Below the pieces are notes generated by a model. That model made no database searches and was not told the origin of the DNA. It was given only the letters and a program-made list of their open reading frames with translations. From positions 1,078,199-1,142,198 of the forward strand of contig NC_052621.1 in the NCBI RefSeq assembly GCF_016545825.1: 64,000 nt of DNA, written 5' to 3'. This document shows positions 11,758-22,689 of the stretch, piece by piece. Source of the DNA: Eucalyptus grandis. Taxonomy: Eukaryota; Streptophyta; Magnoliopsida; Myrtales; Myrtaceae. Within the stretch, counting starts at the first letter, position 1, and every line of letters starts with the position of its first letter. The position numbers were made by a program, and so were the translations under genes.

Positions 11758-11995
11758 TTGGACATATGATTTGATAACTTAAGAAATACCAATCCTGAGT
11801 ATCAATGATTGATTTATTTAGTCGGTAATTGACTTGGTAAAATAGGAATTAGAATCGATGTATATTTTCTTTTATTCCTTTCTTGTTTTACACTTTGCCC
11901 TTGTATTACAAATAGTGTAATCAGCGTGTACAACAGACATATATAGAAAATACAAAGCTCCAATTTCCTCTCCACTTTATTTTCAATCTCTGTCA
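11758..11995 (+). repeat. Short copia LTR (plus orientation)
   Basis: About 238 bp ending CAATCTCTGTCA, directly followed by a primer site. Its last ~110 bp match the inverted copy at 12246-12340 (shared GTACAACA, ATACAAAGCTCCA, TTTCCTCTCCAC). Confidence 0.7.
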
Positions 11996-12007
11996 TGGTA
12001 TCAGAGC
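11996..12007 (+). other. Primer binding site, tRNA-iMet type
   Basis: TGGTATCAGAGC follows the LTR end TGTCA with no gap. This is the usual plant copia primer site, complementary to the 3' end of initiator tRNA-Met. Confidence 0.85.
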
Positions 12008-12233
12008 TGGTATTGCGCCTTCTTCTATTGGGTCAACTTGTGCTGGATCTGAGACTTGGTGAGGTGAGTTGGGGTTTCCTCCATTGGATGATTTTATCAA
12101 GGTTTTTGAAGCACAACAGAGAAAAATTCTTATTCGGTGGCTAGTTTGTTTTGCAGAGTTGAGGTCGCAACAACAGACCAGAAAAGAATCGAAGGGCAAT
12201 TTGAAGATACGAAAGCTTAGGCCAGAATACGAT

Positions 12234-12245
12234 GCTCTGATACCA
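12234..12245 (-). other. Inverted primer binding site, tRNA-iMet type
   Basis: The reverse complement of TGGTATCAGAGC abuts the inverted LTR end at 12246. Together with 11996-12007 it makes a head-to-head pair 226 bp apart. Confidence 0.85.
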
Positions 12246-12340
12246 TGACATAGATTGAAAAATGTGTGGAGAGGAAACTGGAGCTTTGTATTTTATGTAT
12301 ATGTTTGTTGTACATGCTGATTTAATGCCTTCATTATATT
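12246..12340 (-). repeat. Inverted partial copia LTR
   Basis: The minus strand reads to ...TTTCAATCTATGTCA, matching the end of the LTR at 11758-11995. Only the last ~95 bp are present before the gag remnant starts. Confidence 0.7.
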
Positions 12341-12360
12341 TTGATACTGATCTTGAGTAA

Positions 12361-13900
12361 TTATCTGATTTGCCCCATCAGTCCTTCGTGCCGAAACTTG
12401 GTAAGCAACAATATCTTTTTCCTTCTTATCACTTGGCTTTCCATGTAATTTCTAGCACATATCAATAGTATATGAGGATGTCCACAATATTCACAGTATT
12501 TACCCTTAATTTTTGAATTTTGCAGTATTTTTGGTAGATGACGTGGCATTTTGTGAGCCTCTGGATGCCTTATATGTGGGTGCTGTTGTGGCTGAATAAG
12601 GGTTGTTTGATTTGCTTGGGCTGGCAAGTAAATAAGGGCCGTCTGATCTCCTCTGATGTGGACCATTGGATGCTGCTAGGCGGATCAAACCGTAGTCGTC
12701 CAATTTGCTTCCATCCCAGCCATTCATTGTAGGTTTTGCACCTACCCCAATCATCGTCCCAAAACGTCAGCCCTCTCCTTGCCCGAAAACCTCGACTCCT
12801 CCAGCCATCTCGCAACTGCCATGGACTCTGTGCGGCATCTCTCCGGATCTGAAGCTCACTTGGAGGGCAGCAAGGGCGACTCCTTCGCTGACTCTGCCGT
12901 GCTCGGTTGCGGCTTGCCGCTGGCTTTCCTCTTGGACCGCTAGTTGGTAGATCCGGCCAAGCAAAGGTAACGGGTCCATCGCCAAGATTTGCGATCGAAA
13001 AGGTGAGTACATATCATTCAAGATAAGTAGAAACCGAATCACTTTCTCCCATTCCTTAATTTTCTAGTATTGTTTCAGCGGTTCTTTGGGACCCTTAAGT
13101 TGTTCCTCCGCCACCTCGAGCTCATTCCAGAGAGCCGAGAGCCGATTGAAGCAGGTAGTGACTGATTGATTGTTTTGCTTCAGCTCCGAGATAGCCTGGG
13201 TAATAGTAAAGAGCTTCGCCGAATCAAGACGCCCATACATCTCTCGGATGTTTGCCCAAAAAGTCTTGGAGTCCTCAGTCGGCGGTAGCCCAGTTGCAAC
13301 GTCCGAAGTGAGACAATTTCCAATCTAGGTACGAACTAATTGGTTACATTTTTTCTAGAAACGTTGCATTCATTTATCGGTCAGGTGGGGACGGTGCCGT
13401 CAAGGAAGCCATCCTTGTCCTTCGTTACGAGTGTTTGCCGAAGGTCTTGAGCCCAGGCGTTGTAACTGTCCTATTCAGTGAGCTTCATGTTGATGAGTCA
13501 GAGCTCCGGTCCATCGGCCGTTGCCATGTGAAGGGGATCTTTAGGCTCAAGACGGTCGTCGTTGAACGGAAACGCTTAAGGTAGAAAACCGGTTTGGAAA
13601 CCAGGTTGAGGAACTGGGTAGGGATCCGTTGGGATGGATCCGGATCCAGGACCCGTTCTTGTCCAGCCCGACCCGTCATTTGGATAGTTCTCCTGAGAAG
13701 ATCCACGTCCTTCGGGTTGAATTCCGGAGCCCAGTCCATTCTCCTCTCCAGGTAAGCTCTGTTGAGCCCATACATTGCTCGACCTAGCAGCCCATTGGCC
13801 TTGAATAGGGTACCAACCGAGGTGAGGTCACTGAATTGGTCCCTATATTTGGAACGAAGCAGGTGGCACCATAAAAGATGGCTAAGCAGGTACCGACGAA
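12361..13900 (-). pseudogene. copia gag remnant (UBN2-type)
   Basis: Minus-strand pieces in several frames resemble a plant copia Gag. Near the N-terminus, DSYNAWAQDLRQTLV and KDGFLDGT (13380-13490) resemble the usual NYxxWxxxMxxAL...LGFVDGT pattern. The middle has FLLILNDMYSPFRSQILAM and a PLPLLGRIYQLAVQEE tract. The C-terminal zinc-knuckle-like CEYCGHPHILLIC is at about 12440-12490. Gag would form the particle and bind RNA. Stops and frameshifts are frequent. The 13720-13900 portion is Pro/Gln-rich and less certain. Confidence 0.7.
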
Positions 13901-13948
13901 GCAATAACTGATGATCAAGCATGGATAGTTGATTCATGGATAGTTGTG

Positions 13949-14200
13949 TATCCAATCCCTACCAAATAACAAATTGTACGACTGTCGATGTCTATAATGA
14001 AGAAGGTAGTCTTGGTAGTACGCGACCCAATTGTGAGATCAACCACGACCACCCTCTTGTATCACGTATATCTCCCCTAGAATTCGAAAGCATCACATTA
14101 GGCGGGATTATCTCTTCCTTATCTTTGTCGAGCTTTCAGAAGTGTTTATAAGACATAAGATTTAGAGTAGCTCCCACATCAACAAGCATCCTATTAATAG
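13949..14200 (-). pseudogene. gypsy aspartic protease remnant
   Basis: The minus strand reads INRMLVDVGATLNLMS (position of the usual D-G-A/D-S-G active site, here D-V-G), then NVMLSNSRGD. It then shifts frame to TIGSRTTKTTFFIIDID and YLVGIGYT. This is the retroviral-type protease fold of Tat gypsy elements. The active-site region and the frame are damaged. The right-hand insertion border falls in its last segment. Confidence 0.75.
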
Positions 14201-16728
14201 GATGTCCCTCAATCTTGCCTATCACCACAAGAGCTTTCAGGTGCTTTGTCTTATTAATTGGAAGTTTCTCGAATTCCACCATTTCCTTATTGGTGAACTA
14301 GAATTTTGCCTTCATAGTCTCCACCAATTGGAAAGTTTCTTCCTCCACTGGAAGAACTCTCAAAGTTGAAGCCTTGAACTCAAGAGGGAGTCTTACTTGC
14401 ACCATATTTGAGCCAGTTGAAGAACTAGAATTGGACCTCCCCTTGTCGAACTTTCCCCTTATCTTATTAATTTTTCCTTCAATCCTTTCTTCCTTGAGCT
14501 TCCAAGGAGGACTTCTCCTTGTCACAATATCTTCCTAATAGCTATTATACTCTCCCTCAAACTTAGAAGAATCCTCTTTGTCTCTTACCCATACTAAAGG
14601 CTCTTTGGCTCGCCATGCGTCTACCTTTTGGTCCTAAAGTGCCAGCTTGTTTATGTAACTCTTGTAGCCTTTTCTTTCGCTGCATTCTCCTTCTTCGAGT
14701 TTTCGACACTGGTTTCTATTCAAAGGTTTGAATTTGTTGCAAATTGGCTGAGCTTTCTCTTCCCACAAATCATTGCTCTTTTGGAGGTTTCTAACGCTAA
14801 TTATTCAAAGGTGGGAATTTGTCCTCATACTCGAACTCCAATCCTCATCATGATGGGATCACCTCAGAAGCCTTCTACTTGAGCTGGGCCATTCTTGTAT
14901 ATCGACATAATAATCGAATTTACCACTCAGTTCTCCAAATGTTCCGATTTCAAGATGTCCTTCCTCATAAAGTCACTTGAACGGGACTTTATTTGCTTGT
15001 TTCTTTGTTAGTATTACAATACTATTGGGAGTTTGCTCCTAAAAGCCACGTTCACCAAAATACCTCCCTCTAACAACCGCCGACACCATCCAAGTCATTT
15101 GAGGGAAAGGATCCTCCTTCAACAAATTTGATTTTGCCCTGACGGATTGTTTTATGAACCGCCTTCTTGAAGACATTAGAATAATTGGTATTGTGACTCT
15201 AAAAGTGATGCCACTTACAATACCTTCTATTGCCTATTTCTTCTTTACTTGGGATGTTTTGACCCTCCATTAATCTTACAACCCCGCTGCGTACCAAGTG
15301 ATCAAAGATTTCATCTAACCTGGTGACATTAAACGAATACCTTTGTGTATCCTTAACTCTAAACATGACTGACCTTTTCACTCTAGCGGGCTTCAAGGCT
15401 CGGCGGGCATATGGCTTGTCTAGGGTCATTTTTGCTACCGCAATCTTAGCAGCATCATTATAAGCATCTTCGTCCTCAAAATCTTCTTCAGGGATCATAT
15501 GCCACCACAATCTGCTTGTAATCTCGATAGGATTTCTTGTCTTTCTCCTTTGAAAAATTCTCATATTGAGTTGTTGCGGCAATTAACAAAAATAAATCCC
15601 TAAATTTATGCCTAGCAAAATGCTCCTTCAATGCAAATTTTTAGACTTTTTTTGCCATCTCGGAAACTTCTTTTTCTAGGAGAAAGAACAGGCACCGATT
15701 TCTCATTTTCTTAAATCGGACAACATACTGATCTACCATCTTATTGTTAAACCGTTTGACGGTGACTAAATCTGATAATGTTACTTCGGAAATTAGGTGG
15801 TAAAACTGAGTATAGAACTTATTCATTTCCTCCCAATTTTGTACCGAAATTGTGGGAAGGCTAGAATACCAAGTTAAAGTTGTCTTCGACAATGATAGAG
15901 GAAATAAGCACAAATTTCGTCATTATTAACATCACCACACTAAGCCATGAATTGGCTAATGTGCTCTACCATCAACTGATCATCCTCACCAGTGAAGAGA
16001 GTAAACTCACAGGTATGGGATGTTATTAACCTAATTTGGGTACGGCTTATGATGGATAGGACTTGGAATGCCTCCATCCAAGTCCATCCGCTGCATGACC
16101 AAGCAAGCAACCTATTTGATTACTTGCTAATCCCTCAAGGGATCAACCACCCGATTCCCTTGATTAAATTGCACCCTAGGCAGCAAAGGAGGCCGCATAG
16201 CAAATTCTATAATCCCTTATTGTGGCCAATAAGGCTGGTGCCCTACAATCAGTATGGGAATAGATCTGATGTTCAGTACCCCTGTAGGTGGCACTGCATT
16301 ATTGCTACCTCGTTGATTGATGTCTAGAGGCAATTGTTGTGAGACGCCCATTTGCGCCTCATTTCCTAAGTTTTAGGTATCACTTATCACTCTCATTGAA
16401 TTTGTGCCATTGGAAGTCTCTAGTACTAATCAATGCAGGAATATGGCTCCAAGCATCCCAGCTCGGTCACCTCGATTGCCTTGAGTCTAGTCATTCACAT
16501 TGTCAACCCTTTGCAAAATCCTAACCGACAGTATGGGATTCGAATAGCCTACAACATCAGATTGAGCCAGAACTTGCATGGTTGGTGGAATTGCACTAGT
16601 CTAACTGTCATGGGCCATGTTTGCTTGATTCGACAATCCCATGCTCAAAGTCAAATTAGTAACAAAAATAGTAAGTAAGGGACTTAAGACACTGAACAAA
16701 TCATTAGCCATATGATTGGTGAAATTGC
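14201..16728 (-). pseudogene. gypsy gag remnant
   Basis: Minus-strand pieces show Gag features of a Tat-type element. 15641-15913 has LFPLSLSKTTLTWYSSLP and YVVRFKKMRNRC, the conserved retrotransposon-gag core. 15199-15582 has IFDHLVRSGVVRL, IPSKEEI and RYCKWHHF, the zinc-binding-like CKYH region. 14298-14525 is a Lys/Ser-rich linker. The stretch 15914-16728 contains Asn/Pro/Gln-rich segments typical of the Gag N-terminus, with little conservation. Stops interrupt every frame. The segment abuts a solo LTR at 16729 and resumes at 17665. Confidence 0.75.
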
Positions 16729-17664
16729 TGTTGGAGAAAACTTCATTGAGTGTTTTGAAGCTGACAAAACGTTTCCATCAGTCTAGTATGAAGACTTGCA
16801 GACTCTTCCATCAAAGTCTGAAGACTCCGGACTACCAGACTCAAGACTCAAAGTCTATCCTCATTGACATTTTTTAAACTATCAAAGAAGGCTTATCCAG
16901 AACTGCATGTTTCGTTAAGGATTTGACTTTATCGACTGGAGAAAATCTCCTAGCTGGATATAGCATGCCGGAATCCATTATTTAAATCAAGATTGATTTA
17001 GGGATTATTGATCCGTTGATTGGCGAAGTATACTTGGAAGGTTCTACTTATGGAAACCTAGATCTTAATTGTATGGGCGAGCATGATTGATGGGCTATCG
17101 TCATGTTCCTTAAATAGCTCGAAGATCTTCCTAATTGATTCTGTCCAACGGGTAGATTTGAAGAATTCCTTTGGTAAGTGCCAACGGGTATGATGGCATA
17201 AAGGAGTATATAAGGAAGACGTTCCAGTTGTTCGAGTGGGTGCGTGATAGAAGAATTCCAAAGTCTGAAGCTCCTTGTTCTTAGTCAATTAAACTGTGAA
17301 GCGAAATCTTATATGCAAGAGAGAGTCTATATCTTTGAGAGACCTTGAGGAAGTGTAGTAGAGTCTCTACACTGTGAAATCAAGGAAGAGCTTTATTGTA
17401 ACAACTCTTTTGTTCATAGTGAAATCCAGCCGGTGGGCTGTTAGTGCAGAAGAGTGGACGTAGGCTTGGATTAAGCCGAACCACTATAATCTCTGTGTTC
17501 ATATTATCTTCTCTACGCTCTTTTACTTTGATCGTAACTCATTTTGTTTACAAGAGACGAATTTCCTTTTCATAATCTATTATTGATTAGTGCTGCACAC
17601 TTATATCGTAAAATTGCTTGTACACCTATTCACCCTCCTCTAGGTGCTCATACTAGTTTTCACA
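16729..17664 (+). repeat. Sirevirus-family solo LTR
   Basis: The LTR runs from TGTTGGAGAAAACTTC to CTAGTTTTCACA, about 936 bp. It is closely related to the LTR at 4160 and has the same landmark blocks. It is flanked by ATTGC (16724-16728) and ATTAC (17665-17669), a duplication with one mismatch, and it lies inside the gypsy gag/leader. No internal region remains. Confidence 0.88.
17207..17214 (+). promoter_or_regulatory. TATA box of the solo LTR
   Basis: TATATAAG lies in GGAGTATATAAGGAAG, identical in context to 4636-4643. Confidence 0.6.
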
Positions 17665-18389
17665 ATTACTTTGTTATTCATTGAACATCATTCTCATGGT
17701 GGCCATTACCACTGCATTCAGGGTCAATGTTCTTCTCGAATCTTCAAACAATTCCCAAGTAATGTCCCTAGAATTGCCGCCTGTGTTGACACCATCAATA
17801 GGGTCTTCATTCTGGTCAGAAATCTCATAATGGGTAGCTCTTTCTCCAACGCGTTGTGGGATGAGTTATCATTGCCAACGGAGAAGCAACTCTCCCGGTT
17901 CCTTGTTTTTGCCATCAACACTTCCTAGGAACATAACACAGTAGTCCCACCAAGCGTGCCAAAAAGATATTTGCCGGGGAAAGTTCCCTCAACAAATATC
18001 TTTTACCAAAGGGGCAAAGCTTTGACTTTATTATTTGAAATGGGTTATGTGTTGTTTTGGAAAGGAAGAGACTTGTCTAAACTATAGGCAAAGAAAAAAA
18101 CCGGAAAACAAGAGAAAAAGTAAACGTGCAATTGAATGTAAAAGTACAATGAAGGAAACGATAACTAGCAAAATGTGTTCGATTGTTGATTTTGGCAAAA
18201 AGTCTTTTACACGAATGCCTCTTCGGCTATTTATTCTACAAGTAACTACTCTTGGTAGTTACCTCCTCGATTTCAAATTATTTTGAAAGCTTTGACTCCA
18301 TGTTGATAACTACTCTACCTTGCCCGCATCCTTGCTAGTGCCAATTCCCCCTAACCGCTTATGCTCTTATCTCATCCCTCAAGAGATGT
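17665..18389 (-). repeat. gypsy gag N-terminus, primer region and partial 5' LTR
   Basis: After the solo LTR the minus-strand gypsy sequence continues. The 17724-17921 piece reads LEKELPIMRFLTRMKTLL, compatible with a Gag N-terminus. At 17955-17975 the minus strand reads TTTTTGGCACGCTTGGTGGGA, closely matched at 26280-26300 in the second gypsy element. I take this as LTR end plus primer region. Sequence from about 17975 to 18389 is then partial LTR. The outer LTR end was not located; a TIR element follows. Confidence 0.5.
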
Positions 18390-18396
18390 ATACTGT

Positions 18397-18966
18397 AAGT
18401 GCCTTAACTTGTATACAATGCTCACTTTAGTTTCACAACTTTTCGCCGACTCATTTAAGTGCCAAAATAAGAGAAAAACGATCACTTAAGTGCCTTCGGC
18501 AAAAAATTATGGCTAAAGAAATTATGTGGCTTCTATAATTTAAAAAAAGTTATTTGATGTGGAATTTGTTGGCATTGAAGTGATCATTTTTTTTTTATAA
18601 TGACTAGCATTGAAATGATCACTTTTTGACTTATTATACGACGTTTATGGGTTTTTTAGCACTAAAGTGATCACTTTTTCATTAAAATTGGCACTGAAGT
18701 AATCATTTTTTTACAACGACTGAAACTGAAGTGATTATTTTTTAACTCGCCACACAACGTTGTTTAAAGATTATATGTTGATTGGGCACATTGGCAAGCC
18801 ACATAAGATTGAGAAATTAATAAAATATTACCACGTTAGATTTCCAGCGCTCAAATAGAGTTGGTACTTAAGTGGTTTTTTTTTTTCATAAAAAAAGTGG
18901 AATTTAAATGAGTCGACAAAATGTTGTAACACTAAAATGAGCATCATACACAAGTTAAGGCGCTTC
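18397..18966. mobile_element. Non-autonomous TIR element with AAGTG subterminal repeats
   Basis: The left end begins AAGTGCCTTAACTTGTATA. The reverse complement of the right end begins AAGCGCCTTAACTTGTGTA, and the match extends about 70 bp (through CGCCGACTCATTTAA / GTCGACTCATTTAA). The 570-bp interior is AT-rich, with recurring GAAGTGATCA/AAGTGATCACTTTTT and CACTTAAGTGCC motifs. No transposase is encoded. A clear TSD was not found, so the superfamily is open; Mutator-like is one possibility given the long TIRs. Confidence 0.7.
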
Positions 18967-18978
18967 TATTGTACTTCT

Positions 18979-20207
18979 TGTTGGAGAAAACTCCTATTAA
19001 AATTTTAAGCTAACAAAACTCTTCTAGTTCTATTCTCATTCTAAGGAATACGAGACTTTTGTGTAATTTCTTCAAAGTTTATCCTACATCAAAAGTCTGC
19101 CCCACTCTGACGAAGACCCAGACTGAATGCTAGTGAAGAACAAAGACATAATCAAACTCAGGATCATTTATCTTCCTTTAAGGCTTCAGTACAAACATGA
19201 TATATATGGCTTCTGGTTGGAAATATCACTTACCTTTTTTTTGGTTATCATTATTGGAATCAATCACGGAACGAAAAAAAAAATATTTTTGGAAGGCAAG
19301 TTTATTTGGAAAGAATCTACTTATGGAAATCAAGATTCTAATTATATGGGCGACTAGGATCATCAGACTTTCATCTCAATCTTCAAACGGCTCGAGATCT
19401 CCTTGATTGATTCTGTCCAACGAGTTGATTAGAAAAATTCCTTTGGGAAGTGCCAACAGTTGAAAAGGCATAGAGGAGTATTTAAGGAGATTTTTCAAGT
19501 CATTCGAGAAAGAGTGTGAAAGAAGAATTCCAAAGTCTGAAACTTCCAAAAATCACTTATTCTTCCTCATATTGTACTCAAATTTGTACTCGAAAAAGAG
19601 AGAAAACACTAAAGAGTGACTTGGTGAGAGGAGTAGAAACTCTTCACTGAGAAGTCAATGTTATAAGGTTGTAACACTCTTTTTCGATCAAAGTGAAAAC
19701 CAGTCAAAAGGCTGTCAACGTGGGAGAGTGGATGTAGGCTTAATCTAAGCCAAACCACTATAAATCTTGTGTTCATTTTCTCTTCCCTAAACTCCTTTAC
19801 TTTATTTGTTGTGATATCTTTATGTGTTTTGTGATCATGAGAGAAATACCAAAAGAGTGACTTCTACCACTAAGTGTTTGCACTCAAAGTTGTAATCTCT
19901 TGTTGATAACATAATAGAATCCAGTAGAAGGCTGTTAGCATGGGAGAGTAGACGTAGGCTTGATCTAAGCTGAACCACTATAAATCTTGTGTTCTTATTC
20001 TCTTTCCCGAACTTCTTTATTTTGTTCGTAGTTCTATTTAACTACTAAAGTTTGATCTCGCTCAAAGTCCGTTGCTCTTCAGACTCAGTTTTAAAAATCT
20101 ATTATTCTTCAGACTCGGTTTCAGAAGAAAAATATTTCTATTGTTCTTTGCAAAAAAATTTCTTCAAACCTATTCACCCCCTCTAGGTGTTCATATTAGC
20201 ACTTTCA
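18979..20207 (+). repeat. Sirevirus-like LTR with internal duplication
   Basis: It begins TGTTGGAGAAAACTCC and ends ATTAGCACTTTCA, about 1.23 kb, longer than its relatives. The excess is a tandem duplication: 19607-19811 and 19841-20035 both carry AAGAGTGACTT, then the GTAGGCTTAATCTAAGCC or GATCTAAGC block, ACCACTATAAATCTTGTGTTC and the CTTTACTTT/CTTTATTTT end. Flanks CTTCT and GTTGG do not match, so either the TSD is lost or the copy was joined by recombination. Confidence 0.82.
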
Positions 20208-20816
20208 GTTGGAACTATGAGCTAGTTAGGTCCGTGGTCTGGGTCAATGCGGGTCTCACCCATAAAGTGCCCCATCAATACAAGTCGTGGTATTGCTAGG
20301 CTCAAGATGGCTAGAGAGAGGGTCCTATTCTGGAGTTTAAGATCCGTCTATACGCTCTGGAAGTCGCTTTTGGGAAGGGCATGGCCAATCCTCCTTAAGG
20401 CTCAAAGATGTAGTAGACCCAGCTCTTGCAGTACTAGAGTCCCCGGTGCAGTCTGTTGAAGGCTCCAGCTAGAGTGTGGAAGAAGGAGAGATCGAGGATG
20501 ATGATGATGGCCCGGAGTAGATCAGAAACCCCCACCCCTTTTTGCAGACTTTGTTTTCTGAGCTTGTTTAAGTTGAATCTGACTTGGTAGTTTGCATTGT
20601 ATATATGTGCACTGGTTTGCATTGTGTATAAGTGTGGTTGTTTTTCCGGTTCGAGTTTTATGGTCTACTTTTCTATCCCATCGTTTTATTGTCTGGAGAT
20701 TATTTATATGCTTCCGCATGCGTATTAAAATGAATGGGTTGGCAATGCGTCTTGGGACGTTGCTATTTAATCGACCAGTGAGGGATGGGCACGCGCTCGA
20801 GGATCGGGGCATGACA
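20208..20816 (+). repeat. 3' fragment of a large LTR (GGGGCRTGACA-ended family)
   Basis: The last ~610 bp of an LTR related to the solo LTR at 47693-51075. Shared blocks are GTCTGGGTYRATGYGGGT, CAAGTCGTGGTATT or a relative, TCGACCA, GAGGGATGGGYACG and GAGGATCGGGGCATGACA. The left part is missing where the Sirevirus-like LTR ends. Small open frames here are not genes. Confidence 0.75.
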
Positions 20817-20925
20817 AGTTTTAGGACTTAATTGCACTTTTTGTAAATTTTAGGACTCAATTGCATTTTCGTGACAAGTTTTAGGACTTCTACATCACTT
20901 ATCCCAATAGAAAATAAACGAGGTG
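20817..20925. repeat. Short TTTTAGGACT repeats
   Basis: TTTTAGGACT occurs three times within about 75 bp, with AATTGCA nearby. It may be the end of a small DNA element, but no partner end was found. Confidence 0.4.
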
Positions 20926-22681
20926 TTGGGTTCGGACACCAAAACTTACTTGCCCGATAAAACAATGAAGTTTTAAAGTAGGTGCGTGCGAAGTTTGACG
21001 GATTAATTTTGAGTACGTGAACACCTATGAATTTATTTCTAAATGTTTTGAACAAAAAAAAAAAAAAAAGAGGGGTTACTAAGGTTTGTTTTCAAAAGAA
21101 GGTGGTTGGAAAAGAAATTAGAGAAGAAATATTGTGTCGGGTTTGGATGCCAAATTTTATGTCCTCAATAAAATGAGGAGGTTTTATATGAGGTGCGTGC
21201 AAAGTTTAGCGGGTTAATTTCAAATATGGGATCCTATATGAATTTATTTTGAAAGGTTTGAACAAAAAAAAAAAAAGAGTTACTAAGTTTATTTTTAAAA
21301 GGGGATTTTGGTGTTTTGGCTATATGATGGAAGGAAAAAGGTTGACTTGATTGATGAGGTACCTGCATGGTTAGATTATGTAAGTAGTTTAGTTTAATTA
21401 ATCACAACTTATTTAATTACTCAAAATTAATTAATTAATTATTAATTAGTGTAAATTATACTGGGATAGCCGGTCGTCAGAATTTCGTGCTAATAGTCGT
21501 GGTGTAATTGGTTTGTGCAATTGAGTGCTAATTTATGCAATTGGATGCTGATTGATGAATTTTGAATTATTATTTCAAAAATATGAATTTTGGTAATTAA
21601 TTAGAAATTATCGGGTGCGGGTTTTGACACCAAAAATATTTTTAAGTATTATATAAAATCATGAAATTTTTAAAGAGAGTATACCACGTTTTATGGTTCA
21701 ATCTAATCGTATGTCCATACACAAGTATTTTACCAAGTGTTTATAATATAAAGAAAATAGGCCAAGTACAATATTTGAAATTAAAGTATTTGAGTGCAAA
21801 ATACGATATTCTTAGCCGAGCATGGATGTGCAAGTGATCGCTATCAAAATCCGTCACAATGTGTTTATACCGGACAATGCTCCTTCGGGAATGCCCCACA
21901 TCAACAAATGTCAAAGGCCGTGTAGGCTGGGCCAATGCTCATTTAACAATGCCGTTTAGATGAAGACGTTGCCATGCCCAACGAAGCAAGACGACACTCG
22001 GTTATGCTGAATGACTACCGACTGTTAAGTTGGATATGGCCGATGGGTCATAATAACTAGGACGTGTGTGAATGATTGAGATAGCCGCGCTTGATTATGT
22101 GACAAAATTGTGTGGCATAGAATGTGACGTGTCATAACGGTTTGGCCTTATAATCGGGACCCCTGTGTTTAATTGACATATGTTATGAGGTGTTCCAGAT
22201 TAATAATTTACACTAGCTGTGTATACATATGTTATATGAACTGTACTAATGTGTAGGGAAGTGCTGAGGCGAGGTAAATCTTATATGGTGCATGTTTAGA
22301 CTGCCTCTAAGTGAATTCTCATCCTAATCAGGATTTAGGGCATTATCTCACTGAGACCTTGTCCCACCCGTCGTGGTTTAAAATTTTCAATTCCCTAGTG
22401 TGAAGAATCCAGAGCTCGAGGCTGAAGAGTCTAGAGTGTAGGTGGCCTAGGGTTTTCTCTTTGGACATAGACTTGTGTATAAACTTGATGTGTTTATAAA
22501 ATGTGTTTTGTTTAAATTGGTTATTCTTTTCTATCTCATGTTTGTTTGTTTGTTGTCTGGAGATTGTTTAATTCGCATTTGTCTGTGTATAAAATGAATG
22601 GGTCGGCGACGCATCCTGTGAAACATCGCAATTCGATCGACCATCGAGGGATGTGCGCGCGCTCGAGGTTTGGGGTGTTAT
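20926..22681 (+). repeat. Diverged large LTR with internal tandem units
   Basis: The 3' half aligns with the 47693 LTR (GGATAGCYGRYCGTCRGAATTT, CGTGGTGTARTY) and ends with TCGACCATCGAGGGATG, then GGGGTGTTATA, matching the family terminus in mutated form. The 5' half contains two copies of a ~200-bp unit (about 20930-21131 and 21132-21310), each with GGACACCAAAA/GGATGCCAAAT, GGTGCGTGC, TATGAATTTATTT and a poly-A run. A third partial copy of the unit head is near 21609. The precise left border is unclear. Confidence 0.6.
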
Positions 22682-22689
22682 AGTCTCCA

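Larger units (their letters stand above)
11758..13943. mobile_element. Rearranged copia fragment with head-to-head LTR ends
   Basis: This block interrupts the gypsy protease region and may be framed by TTGTG (11753-11757 and 13944-13948). Internally it has a plus-strand LTR end plus primer site (to 12007), an inverted primer site plus LTR end (12234 to about 12340), and then a minus-strand copia gag (about 12361-13900). That order is not a normal element: the gag reads toward, not away from, its LTR/primer end. A rearrangement or a template-switched insertion would explain it. The outer ends are not canonical TG...CA, so the borders are tentative. Confidence 0.6.
7190..18389 (-). mobile_element. 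Decayed Tat-type Ty3/gypsy element with three insertions
   Basis: Pieces of one gypsy element lie on the minus strand in the right order from high to low coordinate: LTR and primer region, gag, protease, RT, RNase H, and a second RNase H. The second RNase H is characteristic of the Tat lineage. Three insertions split it: a Sirevirus-family solo LTR (16729-17664), a rearranged copia fragment (about 11758-13943) and a solo LTR (7423-10120). No integrase or 3' LTR was found below 7190, so the 3' end seems deleted. All coding pieces carry stops or frameshifts. That the pieces are one element is inferred from order, orientation and matching flanks. Confidence 0.8.
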
